Shown piece after piece: positions 42,959-51,067 of a stretch of 64,000 nt of DNA. Origin of the DNA: Amycolatopsis japonica (GTDB taxonomy: Bacteria; Actinomycetota; Actinomycetes; Mycobacteriales; Pseudonocardiaceae); contig NZ_CP008953.1 in the NCBI RefSeq assembly GCF_000732925.1, forward strand, positions 496,001-560,000, in the 5' to 3' direction. The translations under genes were made by a program, and so were the position numbers. The notes under the pieces were generated by a model. It saw only the letters and a list, made by a program, of their open reading frames with translations. It did not search any database and was not told the DNA's origin. The stretch's first letter is position 1. The number at the start of each line of letters is the position of its first letter.

Positions 42959-43276
42959 ATGGCGACAGTGCACGAGCGATTCCCCCTGGCCCCCGAGGCG
43001 TTGTGGCAGGCCCTTCCGAACGGGGTCACGGCGGTCAAGGGGAAGAACCCTTTCTACGACGCGGCCGCGGGCTACGTCACCTTCTCCACCAGCATGGGCC
43101 TCTTCAGCTACGGCCAGACGGTCACCGTGAAGGTCGAGCGGACCTCCGAGGGCTCCGGGCTGGCGATCCAGACGAGCCTGAAGTTCGGCTTCGTCGACTG
43201 GGGCGAGGGCAAGCGCATCGCCCGCAAGTTCATCGCGGCCGTCGGCGCGGCGGTCGGGCACACCCCGGCGGTCTGA
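42959..43276 (+). CDS. hypothetical protein, possibly helix-grip fold
   Basis: A 105-residue cytoplasmic protein. It opens MATVHERFPLAPEALWQALP and has alternating strands (YVTFSTSMGLFSYGQTVTVKVERT, LAIQTSLKFGF) and a C-terminal helix (IARKFIAAVGAAVG). The pattern is compatible with the SRPBCC/helix-grip fold, but no family is recognised and no active-site residue can be named. The ATG at 42959 fits best with no Shine-Dalgarno, so a leaderless message is possible. It is divergent from serC, with 116 bp between. Confidence 0.6.
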   Translation: MATVHERFPLAPEALWQALPNGVTAVKGKNPFYDAAAGYVTFSTSMGLFSYGQTVTVKVERTSEGSGLAIQTSLKFGFVDWGEGKRIARKFIAAVGAAVGHTPAV

Positions 43277-43279
43277 TGT

Positions 43280-43302
43280 GGTCGTGAGTGGCGATTCGGG
43301 TT
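43280..43302. repeat. single-arm remnant of family C
   Basis: GGTCGTGAGTGGCGATTCGG plus GTT matches the left arm of the palindrome at 34797-34844 with one change. The right arm is replaced by unrelated sequence, so no long hairpin forms. Confidence 0.6.
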
Positions 43303-43355
43303 CTCTTTGAGCCGGGGTCGAACGTGGCGTGTTCTCGGGCGGGCCGATGGTGGGA

Positions 43356-43400
43356 TGAAGGCTCCCTTCGCCGCGCCTGATGCGGTGAAAGGAGCCTTCG
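43356..43400. repeat. family E hairpin
   Basis: GAAGGCTCCCTTCGCCGC pairs with GCGGTGAAAGGAGCCTTC with small mismatches around a short loop (GCCTGAT). It lies between the converging small hypothetical and serine hydrolase genes. Related to 5399-5477 and 50804-50850. Confidence 0.7.
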
Positions 43401-43426
43401 TCCCTGGTCACGCACGGGAGTCGGCC

Positions 43427-43498
43427 GCGTGTCGTGTCGTCCATCCAGTCACGCGTGTCGTCCGCCGGATCACGCGTGTCGTCCGGTCGATCACGTGA
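43427..43498. repeat. 21-bp tandem repeat array, locus 2
   Basis: Units RTCACGCGTGTCGTCC+5 nt at 43448-43468 and 43469-43489, with partial units before (43427-43447) and after (from 43490, ATCACGTGA). Period is exactly 21 bp. It lies 19 bp from the stop codon of the serine hydrolase gene. Confidence 0.75.
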
Positions 43499-43517
43499 AA
43501 TCGGCGGTGCTGGACCG

Positions 43518-44873
43518 CTAGCGCCAGCCCTCGGGATCGACGCCGCCCGGGATGGGCGCCGCCGGGTCGAACGGGGTGCGCGAGAAGATGAACGTCGCGA
43601 GGTCGAGGTGGTTCGGCTTGCCCGCCGAATCCCGTCCGACCCGCAGCGTCTCGCCCGCGTAGTAGGCGTCGAGACCGACCCAGGTGTCGTCGCCCACCGG
43701 CGCGAACCGCGACGCGCGGCCGGGGCCATCGGTCGGCGCGAGCGAGAACAGGCCGCCCGGGAGCAGCCGCAGGTGGTACGGCGTCGGGCCCCAGTGCCAC
43801 AACCCGGTCAGCTCCAGCAACTTCGGGTCCACAGTGGACGGTTGCCATTCGGCGGGCATGGACGGCTCGTGCTGTTCGGTCAGGTTCATCAGGTCGAGGC
43901 ACAGCTGCGTGATGCCGACGCCCGCCGTCGAGTTCGTCAGCACCAGCGCGCCGATGCCGGCGTTCGCGTCGACGAGCGAGCAGGCGAGGAAGCCCGGCAT
44001 CGATCCGGTGTGCCCGGCCAGCCGCCTGCCCTCCGTGCGGACCAGCATGACACCGAGGCCGAATCCGGTGGTCCAGGCGTCGCCGTCGTCCACGGTGACC
44101 ATTTCGCGCATCTCCGCGACGGTCTGCTCGCTCAGGACGCCGCCGGTGTGCCCGCCGAGGAACGCCGTCCAGCGGGCGAGGTCGGTGGCCGTCGACCACA
44201 GCTGGCCGGCGGGGGCCATCGCGCCCGCGTCCGGCGACGGCTCCGGCATGAGGAGATCGGCGAAGGGATGCACGGCGAACCCGTCCGCGTGCGCGCCTTC
44301 CGGATGCGGCGAGGTCCGGTTCATGCCGAGCGGGCCCAGGATCTCGGCGCGGACGACGTCGAGCCACGACTGCCCGCGGTGCCGCGCGACCAGCTCGCCG
44401 AGCACGCCGTAACCGACGTTGCTGTAGTGGAACCGGCTGCCCGGCCGCAGCCGCGTCGCGCCGTCCTTGAGGCTCTCGACGAGCGCGTCCCAGTCCGCGC
44501 CCACGGTGCGCTCCCACCAGGAGCCGGGCGATTCCGCGGTCAGGCCCGAGGTGTGCGACAGCAGTTGCGCGATGGTGGCCGAGCCGAACGAGGTGCCGGG
44601 TAGATGCTGCTCCAGCGGGTCGTTCAGGTCGAGCTTGCCTTCGTCGCGCAGCCGCATGACGGCCGTCGCGACGAGTGTCTTGGTGATCGACCCGAGCCGG
44701 TACTGCGTGTCGGCGCCCGGTGTCTCGCCGTCGACGCGTCCGCGCCCTCCGGACCAGGCGATTTCCCCGTCGCGGACGACGGCGGCGACGATGGACGGGG
44801 TGCGGCACGAGGATTGCTCGTGCGCGAGGCGGCGAAGCAGCGCCATTTCGGTCGTGGCAAGCATGGGTCGCAT
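43518..44873 (-). CDS. serine hydrolase (class C beta-lactamase/esterase family)
   Basis: A 451-residue protein of the beta-lactamase/EstB family. The nucleophile motif is S62-I-T-K65 (LGSITKTLVAT), the Tyr-x-Asn motif is YSNVGYG near residue 160, and a late HTGS replaces KTG. A ~110-residue C-terminal beta domain follows. No signal peptide or transmembrane helix is seen, so it is probably cytoplasmic, unlike true beta-lactamases. Likely activities are esterase or D-aminopeptidase. It starts 5 bp after the stop of the response regulator (ATG 44873; ATG 44864 is also possible) and ends the five-gene operon. Its position suggests it is controlled by that system. Confidence 0.82.
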   Translation of the reverse strand: MRPMLATTEMALLRRLAHEQSSCRTPSIVAAVVRDGEIAWSGGRGRVDGETPGADTQYRLGSITKTLVATAVMRLRDEGKLDLNDPLEQHLPGTSFGSATIAQLLSHTSGLTAESPGSWWERTVGADWDALVESLKDGATRLRPGSRFHYSNVGYGVLGELVARHRGQSWLDVVRAEILGPLGMNRTSPHPEGAHADGFAVHPFADLLMPEPSPDAGAMAPAGQLWSTATDLARWTAFLGGHTGGVLSEQTVAEMREMVTVDDGDAWTTGFGLGVMLVRTEGRRLAGHTGSMPGFLACSLVDANAGIGALVLTNSTAGVGITQLCLDLMNLTEQHEPSMPAEWQPSTVDPKLLELTGLWHWGPTPYHLRLLPGGLFSLAPTDGPGRASRFAPVGDDTWVGLDAYYAGETLRVGRDSAGKPNHLDLATFIFSRTPFDPAAPIPGGVDPEGWR

Positions 44874-44878
44874 TCTGC

Positions 44879-45499
44879 CTACCCGAGCAGCCCCAGTCGC
44901 ATAGCGGTGGTCACAGCGGCCGTACGGTCCGAAACGTCCAGTTTCCCGAACACGCGCAGGAGATGGGTCTTGACCGTCGCCTCGCTGATGTGGAGCGTCC
45001 GGCCGATGTCGGCGTTCGTGCTTCCCCGCGCCACCAGCCGGAGTACCTCGATCTCGCGTGCCGACAAGGGCGACGCCGTCGGGTTGCGCACCCGGTTCAC
45101 CAGCTTCCCGGCGACCGAAGGCGCCAAGACCGTCTCGCCGCGCGACGCGGCACGAATCGCACCGGCGAGCTCCGCGCGCGAAGCGTCTTTCAACAGGTAG
45201 CCGGAGGCGCCCGCTTCGACCGCGCGCAGGATGTCCGCGTCCGTCTCGTAGGTGGTGAGCACGACGACGCGCTGGCCCGGCCGGTCGGCGAGGATCTTCC
45301 GCGTCGCGCCGACGCCGTCGAGACCGGGCATCCGCAGGTCCATCAGGATCACGTCCGGCTGCTTGACCCGGCTCAGCGCGACGGCCTCGTCGCCGGAGCC
45401 CGCTTCCCCGATGACGCTCAGGTCCGGCTCGGCCTCCAGCATTCCGCGCAGGCCTTCCCGCACCACGGGGTGATCGTCGACCAGCATGATCGTGATCAC
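44879..45499 (-). CDS. NarL/LuxR-type response regulator
   Basis: A 206-residue regulator with a receiver domain (acidic pair DDH, phospho-acceptor Asp54 in VILMDLRMPG, Thr in VLTTYE, Lys in YLLKDA) and a C-terminal LuxR helix-turn-helix (LSAREIEVLRLVARGSTNADIGRTLHISEATVKTHL). It is the partner of the adjoining kinase: its GTG (45499) overlaps the kinase TGA by 4 nt. It probably controls the ABC exporter of the same operon. Confidence 0.92.
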   Translation of the reverse strand: MITIMLVDDHPVVREGLRGMLEAEPDLSVIGEAGSGDEAVALSRVKQPDVILMDLRMPGLDGVGATRKILADRPGQRVVVLTTYETDADILRAVEAGASGYLLKDASRAELAGAIRAASRGETVLAPSVAGKLVNRVRNPTASPLSAREIEVLRLVARGSTNADIGRTLHISEATVKTHLLRVFGKLDVSDRTAAVTTAMRLGLLG

Positions 45500-46656
45500 G
45501 CGGGCACCTCCAGTTCCAATGTCGTCCCCGCACCTGGTTCGCTCTTCAGCGTCACGATGCCACCGACCTGATCGGTACGCGTGCGCATCCCCGCCAGGCC
45601 GAAGCCACCGGTGGGCGCGGCGGGGTCGAATCCGATGCCGTCGTCCGTGACGCCGAGCCGGACACGTCCGTCCACAACGGACAGCCGAAGCGAGACGCGG
45701 GTGGCGCGGGAATGCTTGCGAATGTTGCTCAGCGCCTCCTGTGCCGCCCGCAGAAGGACGACCTCCGTGGACATCGGGAGCGCGGGCAGCGGGCCGCCGA
45801 CCTCGATCGACGCCTCGATCCCGGTCTCCTCGGTCAGCCGTTCCCCCTGACGGCGCAAGGCTTCCTCCAGTGAAGCGGCGACGAGTGCCGACGGTCCCTG
45901 CGCCGCGACCATCGCCCGCGCCTCGGCCAGGTTCTCCCGCGCCGTCCGCGCCGCGAGCTCCAGATGACGACGGGCCGCCTTCGGATCGGTGTCCATTTCG
46001 GACTCGATGGCCTGGGTGAGCGTGACGATGCTGGTGAAGCCCTGCGCGAGCGTGTCGTGGATCTCGCGGGCCATGCGCTCGCGTTCGGCGGCCGTCCCCG
46101 CCTCCCGCGAGAGCCTGGAGACCTCCGCCTGGCTGGCTTGCAGCTGTTCGATCAACGCGGCCCTGCTCTTGCTCTGATCGATGATCTGGCTGGTGTAGCG
46201 GCCGGCGAGGATGCTGAAGACGATCAGGATCGCCGTCATCGGCAGCAGGATGCGCAGGGACGGCTGATCGAAGCCGCCTCGCGCGATGGACGACGCCGGG
46301 CCCAGCAGCACCCCGATCGTGGTGAAGACCGACGCCGTCTTCGTCGACAGCGTCATGTAGAGCACCGGGCACACGAAGAACAGGATGAAACTCGACGTGG
46401 TGCTGGCGAAGTTGGCGCCCGCCAGGAAGAGCATCACCACCCCGGTGTGCAGCCACGGCGTGTCTTCGTGGTCCGGGCCCTTGATGAGCCGGCGGCCCCG
46501 GACCAGGTACGCCACGGCGATACCGGTCAAGCACAGGATCGCGACCGTCTTGTCCGTGGTCGTCCCGTCGTCGAAGACCACCAGGGCGGTCGTCGCGGCG
46601 AAGGTGATCCCGAAGAGGACCTCCCACAGCCAGTAGAACCGCTCCCAGGCGTTCAC
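45496..46656 (-). CDS. sensor histidine kinase (HisKA_3 type)
   Basis: A 386-residue membrane kinase with about six N-terminal helices (WLWEVLFGITFAATTALVVF, TVAILCLTGIAVAYLV, TGVVMLFLAGANFA, ILFFVCPVLYM, TTIGVLLGPAS and LLPMTAILIVFSILAG). A coiled coil (residues ~160-190) and a HisKA_3 domain with phospho-acceptor His200 (ERERMAREIHDTLAQGF) follow. The ATPase domain carries GLAGMRTR and DDGIGFDP. Such intramembrane-sensing kinases commonly pair with ABC exporters in cell-envelope stress responses. GTG 46656 overlaps the permease stop by 4 nt, which fixes the start; longer frames upstream lie inside the permease gene. Confidence 0.9.
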   Translation of the reverse strand: MNAWERFYWLWEVLFGITFAATTALVVFDDGTTTDKTVAILCLTGIAVAYLVRGRRLIKGPDHEDTPWLHTGVVMLFLAGANFASTTSSFILFFVCPVLYMTLSTKTASVFTTIGVLLGPASSIARGGFDQPSLRILLPMTAILIVFSILAGRYTSQIIDQSKSRAALIEQLQASQAEVSRLSREAGTAAERERMAREIHDTLAQGFTSIVTLTQAIESEMDTDPKAARRHLELAARTARENLAEARAMVAAQGPSALVAASLEEALRRQGERLTEETGIEASIEVGGPLPALPMSTEVVLLRAAQEALSNIRKHSRATRVSLRLSVVDGRVRLGVTDDGIGFDPAAPTGGFGLAGMRTRTDQVGGIVTLKSEPGAGTTLELEVPA

Positions 46657-47461
46657 TTGCCTTCGTTCGACCAGCGGAACGTCAGCTTCGCCAGCAGCAG
46701 CCCCGCGACGCACCACGCCGTCAGCACCAGTGCCACCATCGGAAGTTCCCATGTCCCCGCCATTTCCTGACTCGCGGCCTCGGCCGGCAGGAACACCGAG
46801 CGGAAGCCCTGGCAGATCCACTTCACCGGGAAGAACGACGCGATGTCGACCATAACCTTCGGCAGGTTGGTGATCGGCGTGACGAACACCCCGGAGATGA
46901 ACTGCAACGCGATGTAGATCAGATTGGCCACGGCGACCGCGCCGCTGACCGATTTGGTCACCGAGCCGAGCGCGATGCCCAGCAGGGTGCAGCTGGTGAC
47001 GCCGAGCAGGAAGACCCACAGGGCGGTCAGCAGTTTCGCCGGATCGGTGGGCAGGCCCAGGTCGAACAGAAGGACACCGACGACCGACATCAGCACGACC
47101 TGGGCGATACTCGTCGCGCCGACCAGGACGATCTTGCCGATGAAGTAGGACGCCGCGGGCATCGGCGTACCGCGAAGCCGTTTCAGCGCACCGGCTTCAC
47201 GGTCCGCCGCCAGGCCGATACCGACGCTGTTGAACGACGTCGAGACGATGCCGGAGCCGATCATGCCCGCGGCCAGCACCTGTCCGGTGGTGATCGCCAT
47301 GCCGGGCATCGAGGAGTTCAGCATCGAGCCGAGCAGGACCATCAGCAGGGACGGGAAGGCGAAGGTGAAGATCACCTGCTCCCGCAGGCGGAAGAACTGC
47401 TTGATCTCCGCGGCGCCGCGGACGAGACCGAGCGAGAAGGTGCCCGGGAGGGTCAGCGTGC

Positions 47462-47465
<4 letters not shown>
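46653..47465 (-). CDS. ABC-2 type exporter permease
   Basis: A 270-residue permease with six helices of the ABC-2/DrrB type, including a re-entrant start (FRLREQVIFTFAFPSLLMVLLGSML), AAGMIGSGIVSTSFNSVG, the ERE-like DREAGALKRLRGTPMPA coupling loop and VLMSVVGVLLFDL. It partners the ATPase encoded just upstream. The ATG overlaps the ATPase TGA (ATGA), and its own TGA overlaps the kinase start (GTGA). The substrate is unknown; drugs or lipids are typical. Confidence 0.9.
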
Positions 47466-48301
<836 letters not shown>

Positions 48302-48384
48302 ACGTCGATCGTGCTTCAGCGGGCGCTGTCCCGGGACGACCGCTGGACTGAACCCGGTTGTCAACCGATCGATGGACACCGGTG

Positions 48385-49314
48385 TCACCGCCAGGCTCGT
48401 TCTCCGGGGTTCCACCGCCCTGTCGGAGGAGTCGTGTGGAGAAGAGGGGTGATGAAAGCGTCCGCGAGGTCACGCACACCTTCGAGTGTCCGGAATTCGG
48501 CGGGGAGGGCGCGGACGCCTTGGGCGGCTTTGCGATAGCCGCCCTTCCAGGAACGAGGATCGGGGGCCTCGAACCTGGAGGGTGGAACCACGACCATTCC
48601 GCGTCCGCGGCGGCGGGCGATCTCGTCGTGAAGGATCTCGTGGGTCTCCTTGCCAGGCATGGGCGACTTCAACGCGAACAGGGCGAGATCGACGAGATCC
48701 TTGTAGCGGGTGGACGGGTGGCCGCCGACCTGATGACGCTCGTACATCGCACAGATCTTTTCGGCGACGTGGTCTTCGATCGGGAACATCCTGGCTTCCG
48801 GCCAAGGGGCGCAATCGCTGGTGAATGGAGGCTCCAGCGGCTCGGTGGTGACGGGCCCGCGCGGCAGGTGCCCGGAGGTGACGACGTCGACACGGACCCG
48901 GTGATTGAGGGGCGCGTTTTCGAACATCGCCATGAACGACACCTTGCGGGTCGGGCGTTCGACATGCGTCTGATCGGAGGTGCCGAGGTGGGAGAACCAG
49001 ATGTGATCGGCGAGACGCAGCCTGGCCGCCGTCTTGAGCGCGTCGACGGCGGCATCGGTCGTGTTCTCCACGGAGAGCAGGTCGATGTCGGTGGAGTAGC
49101 GCGCGGAGGGCCAACGAACGAGTAGGGCTTGGCCTCCCTTCAGCACCCAGTTCGCGGCCTCGTCGCCATGGAAGACCCGCGCGATCAAACGTCGATGGAA
49201 ATGCAACTGCAGTAGTTCGCCGGTGGAAGCGCCGGTCCGCTCCGCACCGTTCTTCGCTCTGTTCTTCTGGGAATCGAGATAACCGCGCGGTGTTCTCGGG
49301 CGCTGCGAGGGCAT
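48385..49314 (-). CDS. abiEii: AbiEii-type nucleotidyltransferase toxin
   Basis: A 309-residue AbiEii/AbiGii family protein, the toxin of a type IV toxin-antitoxin/abortive infection system. The nucleotidyltransferase signature is intact: KGG at residues 59-61 (WVLKGGQALLVRW) and the catalytic D-x-D at 76-78 (STDIDLL), followed by a conserved basic/acidic pocket (HVAEKICAMYERH) and YKDLVDLALF. Known members transfer nucleotides to tRNA or other targets and stop growth. It lies 73 bp behind the AbiEi antitoxin gene on the same strand, the canonical order. The ATG at 49314 is preceded by GGAGGA only 0-1 bp away, an unusually tight ribosome-binding site that may limit toxin translation. Confidence 0.87.
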   Translation of the reverse strand: MPSQRPRTPRGYLDSQKNRAKNGAERTGASTGELLQLHFHRRLIARVFHGDEAANWVLKGGQALLVRWPSARYSTDIDLLSVENTTDAAVDALKTAARLRLADHIWFSHLGTSDQTHVERPTRKVSFMAMFENAPLNHRVRVDVVTSGHLPRGPVTTEPLEPPFTSDCAPWPEARMFPIEDHVAEKICAMYERHQVGGHPSTRYKDLVDLALFALKSPMPGKETHEILHDEIARRRGRGMVVVPPSRFEAPDPRSWKGGYRKAAQGVRALPAEFRTLEGVRDLADAFITPLLHTTPPTGRWNPGERAWR

Positions 49315-49387
49315 TCCTCCATCGTCGTGCGGGAGTGCGGACTCGATGGAGAAGGTGTCGCGGCCTGGATTTGCCGCTACGCAAGGG

Positions 49388-50080
49388 CTAAGGCCGCGGC
49401 GGCGTCGGTTGCCGGGCGAGATGTGCGGCCGATATGCCGATCTCGGCGAGTAAGTGATCGAGCAACGCTCCGCCGTCTTCGGGGCGGCGTACGCCATAAC
49501 GCAAGGCATAGGGACCGATGCGCTCTGCCAAGACATCGATACGGACGAGGTCCGCCTCCACCGCTTCTTGGATGATCGTGGCGATATGGCTGCCGTCCGT
49601 GCGCTGGTCCAGCAGGTCGAGGATGGTGCGCAAGGCCGTGGTGACGGGTAGTCCGTCGATCGTCGTCACGTCGTCTTCGAGCAATTCCGCGGTCATGAGG
49701 CGCACGTTGGGATCTCGGCTCGTTCGACGGCGTGGCGTGGTCAGGACCACTCGGTCGTCGACGAGCTCGCCGAGCCCGTGCAATCGAGCGGCCGACCCGT
49801 GTGAGATCACTCCTCCGGCCGGTTCGAGAAGCGGACGCTTCCAGGCGGGTTCGGCGGCGTTGAGCATCAGCCAGGCCGCTTGCTCGTTCCTGGCTTCGGT
49901 CACGACGGCGATCGTCGCCGCGTAGACGCCGTGACGGACACGGTCGAAGTGGCCAGCTTTCTCCAAGCGATGCAGCGTGACGCCGTCAACGCCGGCACCC
50001 TTGGCCTGCCGCGATGTGACCAAGCCCCACTGAGCACTGGTGAACGCACTGAGCAGCAGTAGTGCGTCACTCGTCTTCAT
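49388..50080 (-). CDS. abiEi: AbiEi-type antitoxin
   Basis: A 230-residue AbiEi family antitoxin. The N-terminal winged helix (residues ~10-60) holds VTSRQAKGAGVDGVTLHRLEKAG and the usual RVRHGVYAA segment. The C-terminal domain that neutralises the toxin follows, with the motif ISHGSAARLHGLG and the conserved TTALRTILDLLD. Family antitoxins also repress their own promoter by binding inverted repeats, and one lies upstream at 50104-50137. It precedes abiEii by 73 bp. The pair could protect against phage or stabilise the region. Confidence 0.87.
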   Translation of the reverse strand: MKTSDALLLLSAFTSAQWGLVTSRQAKGAGVDGVTLHRLEKAGHFDRVRHGVYAATIAVVTEARNEQAAWLMLNAAEPAWKRPLLEPAGGVISHGSAARLHGLGELVDDRVVLTTPRRRTSRDPNVRLMTAELLEDDVTTIDGLPVTTALRTILDLLDQRTDGSHIATIIQEAVEADLVRIDVLAERIGPYALRYGVRRPEDGGALLDHLLAEIGISAAHLARQPTPPRP

Positions 50081-50103
50081 GCAGCGAAGTTTACCTCGCT
50101 TGA

Positions 50104-50137
50104 CAGCGTTAGTTACGTCTAAATGTAACTAACGCTG
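50104..50137. promoter_or_regulatory. 13-bp inverted repeat upstream of abiEi, probable operator
   Basis: CAGCGTTAGTTAC and GTAACTAACGCTG are perfect complements around an 8-bp AT-rich spacer. It lies 24-57 bp upstream of the AbiEi start and also contains the TAG stop of the neighbouring TetR gene. It is AT-rich relative to its surroundings and is the natural candidate for AbiEi autoregulation; a terminator for the TetR gene is the alternative. Confidence 0.6.
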
Positions 50138-50725
50138 CACTTGCGGAGCCAGGAGCGTGCGCACGGCGGCTTCGAGGGACGGAAGGAGAGCGGCCGGATC
50201 GGCGGCGGTGAGCATCCGGGTCGCGAAGCCGTCCGACAGGGCGAGGACGGCATCGGCCAGGTCGCTCGCCGCGAGGTCGTCCCGGACGTGGCCCTCCGCC
50301 TGCGCTTTCGAGATGTACTGCGTCGTGATCTCCGCGAGCTCGTCGTAGCCGGTGCGGATGAACTCGGCCCAGGACGGCCGGACGGCGGCGCGGGCGGTGA
50401 AGGCGTTGATGACGATCACCTCCGCGCGGCGCTGCTCGTCGAGCGGCATCGCCTCGAAAAGCAGGCGCAGCAGCAGGTCCAGCAGGTCGCCGGACTGATC
50501 GAGGTTTTCCCAGCGTTGCTCCAGGAACTCACTCGTCATGTCGAGGGCGAACCGGAACAGGTCTTCCTTGGTGGAGAAGTACTTCTGCACCGCGCCCGCG
50601 GACACCCCGGCTTCGACGGCGACCGAGCGCACGCTGACGGCCTCGACGCCTTCGCGCGCGACGATGCGTAGGAGGGCGCCGGCGATCTCTCGGCGGCGTT
50701 CGGCGCGGTCCACGATCTTCGGCAC
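50129..50725 (-). CDS. TetR family regulator, divergent from an MFS gene
   Basis: A 198-residue TetR protein with helix-turn-helix AVEAGVSAGAVQKYFSTKEDLFRFALD (residues ~33-60) and a helical effector domain. GTG 50725 is chosen because GGGGAGGA lies 7 bp upstream and the PKIVDRAERRREIAGAL opening is typical. It is divergent from the MFS transporter at 51068, 342 bp away, with a candidate operator (51035-51050) near the MFS start. It probably represses that transporter. Its stop codon lies within the abiE inverted repeat. Confidence 0.82.
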   Translation of the reverse strand: MPKIVDRAERRREIAGALLRIVAREGVEAVSVRSVAVEAGVSAGAVQKYFSTKEDLFRFALDMTSEFLEQRWENLDQSGDLLDLLLRLLFEAMPLDEQRRAEVIVINAFTARAAVRPSWAEFIRTGYDELAEITTQYISKAQAEGHVRDDLAASDLADAVLALSDGFATRMLTAADPAALLPSLEAAVRTLLAPQVQR

Positions 50726-50803
50726 GGATGCATCCTCCCCTCTGTGCACCGGATGGGCCGGGTGGGTCGTTAGTGGCGGTTCGTGGGCGGGTTCGGTGGT
50801 GGG

Positions 50804-50850
50804 GTGAAGGCTCCCTTCGCCGCGTCCGATGCGACGAAGGGCCCCTTCAC
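50804..50850. repeat. family E hairpin in a divergent promoter region
   Basis: GTGAAGGCTCCCTTCGCCGC and ...GACGAAGGGCCCCTTCAC pair with mismatches. It lies upstream of the TetR gene rather than at a gene end, an exception to the usual placement. A decayed family C arm lies just before it (from about 50765). Confidence 0.65.
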
Positions 50851-50857
50851 CTCGGGG

Positions 50858-50985
50858 ATCACGTGACTTGAGCCCGTTCGTCGCCGTGGCGGGTGGCGCG
50901 AAGATGTGATTCGTGTGATCAGAAACGTGACTCGCGTGCTTGGACGCCGCACTCGAGTGTTCGGCCTCCAATCGCGCGAGACCAC
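50858..50985. repeat. 21-bp tandem repeat array, locus 3
   Basis: Units of RTGAYTCGYGTGMTYRGA+3 nt at 50906-50926 and 50927-50947, a diverged unit at 50948-50968, and outlying partial units at 50858-50878 and after 50969. The 21-bp register keeps one frame open (repeats of R-x-T-R-V-x-G), but this is not evidence of coding. Confidence 0.65.
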
Positions 50986-51032
50986 CTGGACCGGCTCCGC
51001 TCCGGCGCCCACCTTGCCCGGCCGCCTCTCTT

Positions 51033-51050
51033 TAGAATACAGTCGTATCC
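51033..51050 (+). promoter_or_regulatory. candidate -10 and operator for the MFS gene
   Basis: TAGAAT at 51033-51038 resembles a -10 box and overlaps the dyad GAATAC-AGTC-GTATCC (51035-51050), 18 bp upstream of the MFS start. Symmetry and position suit repression by the divergent TetR protein. Confidence 0.4.
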
Positions 51051-51067
51051 GAAAAGGGGGTACTGGG

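Noticed and set aside
50100-50123. TTGACA at 50100-50105 as a + strand promoter -35
   Set aside because: It would drive antisense transcription into the TetR gene and has no convincing -10 at the correct distance; it is better explained as part of the abiE operator flank.
50906-51067. N-terminal extension of the MFS transporter through the 21-bp repeats
   Set aside because: The frame stays open only because the repeat period is a multiple of three; GTG 51068 has a ribosome-binding site and the normal family opening.
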